Positions 57,252 to 64,000 of a stretch of DNA of 64,000 bases are shown piece by piece. The first letter of the stretch is position 1. Each line of letters begins with the position of its first letter. The position numbers were made by a program, and so were the translations under genes. The notes below the pieces were generated by a model. That model made no database searches, was not told where the DNA came from, and saw nothing but the letters and a program-made list of their open reading frames with translations. The DNA is from Heloderma charlesbogerti (lineage: Eukaryota; Chordata; Lepidosauria; Squamata; Helodermatidae), in contig JANEZZ010002761.1 of the NCBI GenBank assembly GCA_026122225.1, positions 930,001 to 994,000 of the forward strand, in the 5' to 3' direction.

Positions 57252-57855
57252 CTATTGAAATAAAAGGTATAGTGATTTGGAGTATCTTCAATATACATAT
57301 ATACAGAAAAAAAATCACAAACTGTAGGAAAAAGTTAGTGTCTCAGCTTTCCCATTTTGTGAAATCTATTGCCAACAAGATGCAGTGGAGAAAAAAGATA
57401 TCTGAAATATACTTTTATAGGCCAGTTTACTGATCAGCTATCTTGAATTAATAATGCCTTAACTCGGTTCAACTCTTTGCTCTAATCTGCACATTCAAAC
57501 TGTGAAAAAAGTCTAAAATAACTCGAAAAGAGGAAAGGATCTTGATAAAAAGGGATTTTGACTTAGTCCCCATTCATCCTGGAATAAGTAATCATGTGAA
57601 AAGTAAAAGATTTATCTCTGATATACAAAGATGAGTAGAGCGCAGCGTTCCTTGCAAACACACTAGGACATTTGTATAACCCCAGTTAGGTAATTAAAGC
57701 ATGCCACAAAAATTCTTTGTGACCTGTTTTTTGGTAGTGTCATAGGATGGACTGTATAAAGGCCAATCCTGGACTATAAGAAGCAGCAAGCCTTATGAAA
57801 TTTATTATGCTATAGTTGAAATAAAAATAGGAAAGAAAAAAACACATGGTCTTAC
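57252..57855. other. PCNT intron sequence
   Basis: Unique AT-rich intron between two coiled-coil exons; no repeat recognised. Confidence 0.55.
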
Positions 57856-58539
57856 GTGACTTTCTTGAGCTTTCTGCAGTTCCTTTAGTATGTCTGTTTG
57901 TTGCTCCTGCCTTCTCTCTCTTACCCCTTGTTCTGTCCTGTTCTCCTGATCTCTCAGTGCCCTGAGGATGGGCTGCAATTGTTCCCATTCCCTTTTCATT
58001 TCTGCTTCTTTCTCCCTCTGTATTTTCGAAGCATGGATACTGTCCTGTTTTTTATTTTCCAGAGTAGCCTCTGTAACCTGCAAGCTGGTGTAGTTTTGCT
58101 TTTTTGGTGGTTCTTCACAGTATCTTTGCATTTCCTCCATTTGTTTCTTAGAATTAAGTGCCTGCTGCTGTGTCTTCTCAATTATGGCTAAAAGCTCCCT
58201 AGCATAGGACCTCTCTATATACAACTGAGCTTGCAGTTCCTGCAATAAATCTTTATGCTTACAAGACGCACATTCATTTATTCTCATGCTCAGCTGTTCT
58301 GTCAAAACACGTTCATGGTTCAAAGCACTTAGAAGTTCTAAACTGTGGTTCTTCTCAACATCTATATTTTTCTGCAATTCCAACAGTTTATTCTGATCTT
58401 GGGATAATAAAGCCTCACAGCGAGAATGCTCAATTTGAAGTTCTTTGCGGAGATTACTGTTTGCTGACTGTTCATGCTCTAAAGCCACAGACAACTGGTT
58501 GTTTTGAATGCACTGTAGTTCCAAGGCAGCTTGCAACTC
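57856..58539 (-). CDS. PCNT: PCNT exon, large coiled-coil exon (684 bp)
   Basis: Acceptor ...ccttatcttgcag ends at 58540; donor CAC|gtaaga follows 57856. It has exactly 228 codons, phase 0 to 0, with no stop. The first residues ELQAALELQCIQNNQLSVAL and the following HEQ/ELQIEHSRCEALLSQ and ERVLTEQLS segments are characteristic of the distal rod of pericentrin (similar segments exist in AKAP9). Heptad-like Leu, Glu and Gln patterns continue to the end, where the frame passes into the exon at 57251. Length and openness make this the strongest host coding evidence in the window. Confidence 0.93.
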
Positions 58540-59727
58540 CTGCAAGATAAGGAAAAATTCACCATCATCACACATTTAACATCTGTGAGTATATTGAGAA
58601 AATTGTCTGGGAACACTTCCAGGAAATCCAGTTTATAAATTAAGTTTAAAGAGCGGATTTCAATCCTAACCAGATTAAGGAACACTGGACTTATTGTGAC
58701 ATGCCTATTGAACATCTGTCCAATGTTAGAACAGTCTTCAAGTAAGATAAAGCCATAGTTTTATCACCAAATGAATAGCCGATCTGCCTCTAGATATGGT
58801 GGTGTTTTCAGCTACAGGCTAAACACTTCAGAGGACAAATTGCATCTGTAACGTAGCACTATAAAATTAAGGATGAGCTCACACAATACTTGGTATTTAT
58901 TTTTTTAAAAACATACAATGTCCTAACCATCCCCAGACAAGGACTTACATGGAATAACATATGATGTGAACTGAAGAGTCCTGGATATGGCCAGAAGCAA
59001 TTCACGTTACTGACTAGAATTGAATTTATTATCTTCCTATCCAGACAGAGCTGTCTGAAGAAGACAGACCTACAGATGTTTTGACAGCTATAACTCTACA
59101 GATTAATGCCGAGGGTCTGCTTATCATCTAAATTATTGTGACATTGATTCTTATCAACATAGACAGACTAGAGGCAGGAAAACAGAAGGTTCAGTTTTTG
59201 TGTTGATAAGACATTGAACTGCCATGAAAATAAACAATGGGTCTAGCTGTACCATTGTGAAAGATAATCAACCACACTCCTATACCACCCCTAGCTTGGA
59301 GACCACTCTTGCTGATACAACTGTTACCAGGGCCATGCTGAGAAAAAAAATCCTTGAGAAAAACTGAATTGCATTAAGAGTAGGCCGTTTAAACTGTGTA
59401 ACTCCATTCAAGGAAGCTCTTACATATGGGTGGCAAACGATGGGATGTTGTCCCAAGCACCAGCATGCTACCTATGGCTACTGCCTAAACACTTCAAATG
59501 TGTTCATATGGAATCCATGTAGCAGGCTGTCCTGCAGAAAGCCTGGTACTTCCAGAACCTGTTGTCCATGGTGATTTGCTTGGCATCCATCCCCTGTTGG
59601 CATTATTTCTGTAATAAACTTCTGAGTTTCAGCCAGTGGCTGCTAAGCTTCTCCATTCAACTTCCAAGCACTGAAGCCCTATTCAGCTATTCTTCTTAGA
59701 AGCAACATGTGAGGAAAGGGATTGCTC
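58540..59727. other. PCNT intron sequence
   Basis: No gene or clear repeat recognised except degenerate stretches; the left end is the acceptor region of the 684-bp exon. Confidence 0.45.
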
Positions 59728-59940
59728 CAGCCCCATTGTCACCCTCTACTCGTGGTGGGCAACTGTCTGAAGAACACAGCCTCCTGTATCCGTGAGGGCT
59801 CTCCACGCGGTTAAGAGCCCTGGAAAATCAGGGCTCTGAATCATGTAGAGAGCCTCCATGGATACAGGAGGCTCTCCTCTTCACAAAGTCACCCTCCACA
59901 TGTACAGCGCAATGAGAGTGACAATGGAGGGGGTGGGACT
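59728..59940. mobile_element. Palindromic MITE
   Basis: Outer arms cagccccattgtcaccctct / gagtgacaatggagggggtg and inner arms gcctcctgtatccgtgaggg ctctcc / gagagcctccatggatacag gaggc. The solo LTR is inserted two bases beyond it. Confidence 0.72.
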
Positions 59941-59946
59941 AGCGTG

Positions 59947-60475
59947 TGTCGAGGGCTCCTTGGAGGCCTCTCTCAGTCTAATCCAGTAGCCAAGTCTAGA
60001 CACAGACAAAGGGATTCTTTTCAAAGCTTTATTCCTCTTTTACAACTTAGCAACTCTACTGTTAGCAACTAGATATGAGCAGCAGAGTACCTATGCCCTA
60101 AGTTGGAACAGTTGGTCCCCGTTTGAAGGAGAATCACTGGCAGACCCTGAACATATGGGCTAGGGAGAGTCCCTCCCCTTTTTCCTTGGATCCTCTGGGT
60201 GCAACCGTTGTTTGCACGCCAACCGGGCACTACGCCTCCTTTCCATGCCGTCCATTTGGCGCCGCTCCCTGTGTCGGCGTCGCGCATCCAGCAAGTCTGA
60301 TTCATGCGCTCTCTCACTCCCTGGACTGCTATCTATGCTAGGAATGCCGGTGGGAGGAATCTCTGTCAGCTGTTGGCCCTGGGAAGGATGAGCGCACTCC
60401 TCTCCCAGGAGCGGCTCCTCTTCCTCAGAATCAGAACTACTCTGGGATTCGATGGGCTCAGTGTCCACCCTGACA
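59947..60475 (-). mobile_element. Solo LTR (529 bp) with exact target duplication
   Basis: Minus orientation: TGTCAGGGTGGA at 60475 downward, ending ...CTCGACA at 59947, with poly(A) signal (ctttatt on plus, about 60029). gcgtg flanks both sides (59942-59946, 60476-60480). Same family as 6345-6888. Confidence 0.88.
60160..60475 (-). CDS. Acidic/basic ORF inside solo LTR, function unknown
   Basis: The LTR part of a 113-codon frame (60501-60160, 342 bp). It parallels the 6352-6657 frame: TEPIESQSSSDSEEEEPLLG, then GEECAHPSQGQQLTEIPP, SIDSSPGSERA, then an Arg-rich end RRSARLACKQR and PEDPRKKG. Most differences between the two copies are substitutions, with only a small in-frame length change. 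Function and host family unknown. Confidence 0.35.
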
Positions 60476-61591
60476 GCGTGCTCCCTTTCTTGCATTTTCA
60501 AACAACATGCTTAGAGAATGCCTGAATAGGGCTTGAGTCAACTGATTTGCACTGAGTGTTTCATTCCCTCCAACCACTAGGTAATACTCATAATTTGCCA
60601 TCAATTGACTTCTTTACCTAGTGAACCACCTAAAATTAATCTCCGGCTTTGCTAATATAAGGACTGTCATCTTTCTCTGTAATTTTGCTGCATGCTGACT
60701 CAGGAACCTGTGTGATTCACCCAAAACAAGAGTCAGAGCTGAATTACAGCTGGCCTTTATGTTTTCAAGAAATGGAGAGCAGCTGTTGTTTCTCTCTCCC
60801 ATAATACATTGCTGGTGTAATGTGACACCTGCTACATCAATGACTAACTCATTCAGTCTGCAAATCTCTAACTGGGTCTAAGATTTCATGGCCACATCTG
60901 GTCTGATTTTTGGACTTTACCACTTCTTATTTTATCCTGTGCTTTTTATACCACCTAGCCTGGAGAACCTGAAAGCTTGCCTACTTTTGTGAAATACTGG
61001 TTAGTCATAATAAAGGTATTGCCCAACTATAGATTTTGGATTTTTTTTTCATGGACTAGCACAGCTATCTTTGCTTTTGTTTTTTTAACTGATTTGGTTT
61101 CTGTGACACTTAAGACAACAGGGCCATGCTATCCAACAGTGGCTATTGGGTTCCAAACAGGAGTCCTCTAAATAATGTATTTTTATTTACTCAATTATAT
61201 TCCGCCTTTCCAATAAAAACAATGCTCAAGGCGGCTAACAATAAACATGTTTTTGCCTAAGTACTGATGTGATATGGAATCTTTTCCATTAATATGGGAA
61301 ACAACCAAATAGGCATATATGGGATTGCACTGTTGGAGAAGTTGTTGCCCAGTCCTGGAACCTGCCCATCCATCACGTCCCAATCTTATTGACTTGGGGT
61401 AGAATAAAAGATGTCCCTGCTATTTTGACCCATTTCTTGCTAGAAAAATCCATTAACCCCCCGAATAAATTATTATGTGTTCACTGATGATTTTGGGTTT
61501 CCTTGGGCAGACAAACAGAATTTGGAGTCTTAGTAGAACAGAATATATAAATTTGTGTAGCAGTGAGGACCATTTTCACACATTATTTTAC
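60476..61591. other. PCNT intron sequence
   Basis: No recognisable repeat or exon; AT-rich, with a T9 run near 61041. Confidence 0.45.
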
Positions 61592-61742
61592 CTCTATTGC
61601 TTTTGACTTCTCATCCTCTCTTATCTTATGCTGATGCTGCTGTTCATCCAACATATTTTGTAGTTCTTTTTCTTTAAGTTGTTCATTCTGCAAGTCTTGA
61701 AATACTGCTGTAATACCTTTCTCCTTATTTTCCAGTGCAGAT
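61592..61742 (-). CDS. PCNT: PCNT exon, coiled coil (151 bp)
   Basis: Acceptor ...tttacattgtag ends at 61743; donor GAG|gtaaaa follows 61592. One base completes the upstream Arg codon, then 50 codons run SALENKEKGITAVFQDLQ to EKSKAIE and end in phase 0. The sequence is strongly charged and helical. It joins in frame to the large exon at 58539. An L2 LINE begins only about 20 bp upstream of the acceptor, so the branch-point region abuts transposon sequence. Confidence 0.86.
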
Positions 61743-61764
61743 CTACAATGTAAAACAAGTTCAT

Positions 61765-62640
61765 CCTTGAGAGAGGGAATGGTACCAGCCTCCTTGAAAG
61801 AGGCTGTGATCAGACCACTCCTGAAGAATCCTAACCTGGACCCAGGACTACTACAGGCCGGCTGCTAACATCCCCTTTGGGGGCAATGTGCTCAAGAGAG
61901 TGGTTGCTGATCAAGTCCAGGCATTCTTGGATGAAGCTGATTTTCTAGATCAATTTCAATCCAGCTTTGGTTGGAATGGAAACAATCCAGTTTTCGGATG
62001 GAAATTGCTTTTGTTGCCCTGTGGGATGACCTTTGCAGAGATAGAGCTATGCCAGTTAGATTACTCCAATGCATTGTGTGTGGGACTTTGAAAATGTTCA
62101 GAAACTTCAGTTAGTCCAAAATAGAGCTGCTAGGCTACTAACTGGTGCTAGTAGACACAATCATGTGATGACAGTGCTTTGTCAGCTGCACTGCCTTCCA
62201 GTCTGTTTTTAGGCCCAATTAGAAGTGTTGGTGTTGACCTTTAAAGCCCTAAACAGCTTTGGGCCATAGCATCTCAAGGAATATCTCCTCCTATATTGGC
62301 CAGGACCTGCCATCTTCAGAGGCCACCCCCCAGGTGCCCCACTGAAGAAAGTTAGGCAGGTTGCTATAAGAGAAATGGTCTTCCCAGTTATAGTGACCTG
62401 TCTATGGAATGTCTGCCTCAGGAGGGTTGCTTGGTACCCCCACTGTTCTTTTTGGTGTCTGGTGAAGACATATCTCTTCTCCCAGGCATTTTAGATGATT
62501 ATTATTGTGATTTTATTTTCCAAGGTCTTTTAAATGATCATTGTGTTTGTTGTTTTTAATCTGTTTTATTATGTGAACTGGCCTGAGAACCTTTTGTTAC
62601 AGAGTGGCATATAACTATCACAAACAAATAAATAAAACGT
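61765..62640 (+). mobile_element. L2-like LINE, internally deleted
   Basis: RT fragment VPASLKEAVIRPLLKNPNLD at 61779-61840, then a gap, LDYSNAL near 62058, and the 3' end (ttaaagccctaaacagcttt, gaagacatatctcttctccc) to the A-rich end aataaataaaacg. Its left end is about 20 bp from a PCNT splice acceptor. Confidence 0.8.
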
Positions 62641-63109
62641 GTGTTTTTTTAAATAATGCATCTGCTAGATCAGATCATTCTGTGTTTTCAGCAGACAAAG
62701 CCTTTAACAAACAAACAGCAGCAATCAAATGTCACTTTACATAGTGCTTTTTCACAACACAGATTATAACCCCCACATCAGGAAAAACACATCTTTTAAC
62801 ACTGATATATTTTCAGCATTAAGTTCACTGACTGATATAAACAGTTAATTCTCAGTCTCTTTACCCACAGCTGAAGAGACACTTTTACTCTTGACAAAAA
62901 AACAGAAACCAGGGGCTATGGTAGAGATATGTGGAAAGGGGAATTAAGGTAAGAAATCAGTTACAACCATGTTGTAGCTGTTAGATTGTATGGTAAGAAT
63001 TATCAATAAAATCACTTGAAAGCTAAACACTGTCAGAAGAGAATTTGAATGATGGATAGAACAGGAGAATTTGGGCCTAAAGGCATAACTTAACTTCTAC
63101 ACTATAGGG
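62641..63109. other. PCNT intron sequence
   Basis: No repeat or exon recognised. Confidence 0.45.
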
Positions 63110-63185
63110 CAGGGATGGCCAATGGTAAAGGGTTATGGGAGTTGTAGTCCAAAACAGCTGGAGGGCACCAGGTTGCCTACCAGAG
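63110..63185. mobile_element. MITE fragment
   Basis: gggcagggatggccaatggt, gttatgggagttgtagtcca and aaacagctggagggcaccag match one half of the 3636-3770 family. Confidence 0.72.
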
Positions 63186-63310
63186 CCAAAGGGATCTGAT
63201 ACAAACTGACAGCAGGGAAGAACTTCACAAGAAACGTTTGCTTTGAAAATGCAGCAGTAGATTATTCAAAACACAACTCAGTTGTGCAGACTCCACTTGG
63301 AAGTCCTTAC

Positions 63311-63533
63311 CTGTACTTAATTACTTCCCCTTGGAGTTCCACTAATGATTTCTGTAGCCTCTCATTTGTCTGCTTGCTTTCACAGAGTTCTGATTTCAAG
63401 TTCAGTATTGCAGTGTGCTCCTCTTTCAGTAGTTCATGCATCTCAGAGACCTTCTCTTGTTCTCTTTGTAGAGAAGCCTGCAAATCACTTACAATCGATT
63501 TCTCCTGCTGAAGTTTATATTCTAATAATTCAA
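63311..63533 (-). CDS. PCNT: PCNT exon, distal coiled coil (223 bp)
   Basis: Acceptor ...cttcctctcag at 63535-63534 and donor CAG|gtaagg at 63311/63310. The exon starts with the last two bases of a codon and ends two bases into the next (phase 2). It encodes about 74 residues beginning ELLEYKLQQEKSIVSDLQ and ending LQGEVIKYR, rich in Glu, Lys, Gln and Leu with heptad spacing, as expected of the pericentrin rod. The split codon AG|A at the next junction restores Arg, so it joins directly to the exon at 61742. It is the most upstream exon visible. Confidence 0.86.
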
Positions 63534-63940
63534 CTGAGAGGAAGTTTAAAAAAAAATTAAATCTATCAAATCCCTTCTCATAACTTAAGTATAGAAAAGC
63601 AGTAATTAGACTAAGTAATCATTTCCTACAAGATAACTTTTGTTGACCAATTAAGTGGATTTAAACAATACACCCATATTAACACAATACATTTCTGGGT
63701 GGATGTTTCTGTTGCAATGTTTACCATCACCACCTGTTTCTCTTCTATACTTCCTTCAAATCAGGCCATAAAAAGAGTCACCCATTCATTTTACTTTCTA
63801 TTCAATCTATCCAAGGCACACGTAATTTTGAAATCCATTTGAATTAACAGGATTTAGTGCCACTTCTCATGTTGATTTTTCACTTAAAAGAATGCTCACA
63901 TGAATAACTGAAATCGTAATATAGAAAGGATTTTATGTAA
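63534..63940. other. PCNT intron sequence
   Basis: AT-rich intron upstream of the first visible exon; nothing recognised. Confidence 0.5.
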
Positions 63941-63944
63941 ATCC

Positions 63945-64000
63945 TAAACAGATTGGGACTAGGTTATCTGAAGGATCATCTCCTCCCACATGTACCTGCC
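63945..64000 (+). mobile_element. L2-like LINE 3' end, cut by window edge
   Basis: cctaaacagattgggactag gttatctgaaggatcatctc is the L2 phrase seen at 41630 and 50935. Confidence 0.72.

Larger units (their letters stand above)
16881..63533 (-). other. PCNT: PCNT (pericentrin) gene, 3' part: ten exons over 47 kb
   Basis: Ten minus-strand open segments, each with AG acceptor and GT (once GC) donor, join in one frame into a coiled-coil protein ending in a PACT domain. Phases at the joins agree: 2 then 1 base, 0/0, 0/0, 2/1, 0/0, 2/1, 1/2, 2/1. Pericentrin anchors gamma-tubulin complexes and kinases at the centrosome. AKAP9 has the same domain, but motifs such as DPEHSLTEYI and AVRVVIAIS match my recollection of pericentrin better. 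The 5' part lies beyond the right edge. Introns hold nearly all the transposons. One middle exon and the terminal coding exon were not found. Confidence 0.9.

Noticed and set aside
57898..58191. Plus-strand 97-codon frame in the large PCNT exon
   Set aside because: Complement of a strong minus-strand coiled-coil exon; shadow frame.
16881..63533. Assignment of the host gene to AKAP9
   Set aside because: AKAP9 shares PACT, but the C-terminal motif DPEHSLTEYI, AVRVVIAI, LKFLMKKW and the VDRTINW segment are closer to pericentrin as I recall it.

Overview
The window is vertebrate nuclear DNA, almost certainly from a squamate reptile (lizard type). It holds one recognisable host gene on the minus strand, buried in transposons. 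The squamate call rests on co-occurrence of a nearly full-length BovB LINE, a Sauria-type tRNA SINE whose tail is BovB-like, two nearly complete CR1 LINEs, L2 and L1 LINEs, several DIRS-like tyrosine-recombinase retroelements, a Copia element, a Helitron-like element and many MITEs. Nothing looks bacterial or viral in the free-living sense.

Host gene. Ten exons of pericentrin (PCNT) can be read on the minus strand from 63533 down to 16881, together about 2.17 kb of coding sequence (about 720 codons). Splice phases agree at every junction that can be tested. In transcript order they are 63311-63533, 61592-61742, 57856-58539, 56983-57251, 55674-55770, [one expected exon not found], 42225-42389, 29958-30196 (PACT domain), 29554-29642, 19388-19529 and 16881-16987. 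The last coding exon is not securely identified. Pericentrin is the large coiled-coil scaffold of the centrosome. The exons here encode the distal coiled coils and the C-terminal PACT targeting domain. The intron between 56983 and 55770 appears to use a GC-AG donor.

Layout. 1-2915: 3' half of an L1, itself holding a BovB-tail insertion and a foldback hAT-like element. 3134-5340: Sauria SINE, MITE, L2 scrap and an LTR-like repeat whose inverted partner lies at 14840-16430. 5340-8185: sense DIRS element split by a solo LTR. 8186-16430: fragments of L1, DIRS and L3/CR1, plus MITEs and low-complexity DNA downstream of PCNT. 16881-19529: PCNT exons, L3/CR1 and microsatellites. 19977-29039: a Copia retrotransposon carrying three later insertions (CR1 in the 5' LTR, a solo LTR in the leader, BovB in the 3' LTR), all with target-site duplications. 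29554-30196: PACT exons. 30440-42224: MITE, L2, DIRS, full-length BovB and Helitron. 42590-51330: L1, antisense CR1, sense CR1 with a 707-codon ORF2, and L2. 51340-55470: antisense DIRS. 55674-63533: PCNT coiled-coil exons with small MITEs, a SINE, a solo LTR and L2.

No single new gene system stands out. The observations most worth checking are the GC-AG intron, the triple-nested Copia locus, the acidic reading frame conserved in two solo LTRs, the perfect 32-bp hairpin in the foldback element, the tandem promoter-like units in CR1, and the missing PCNT exon. All assignments were made by eye; no alignment or database search was run.
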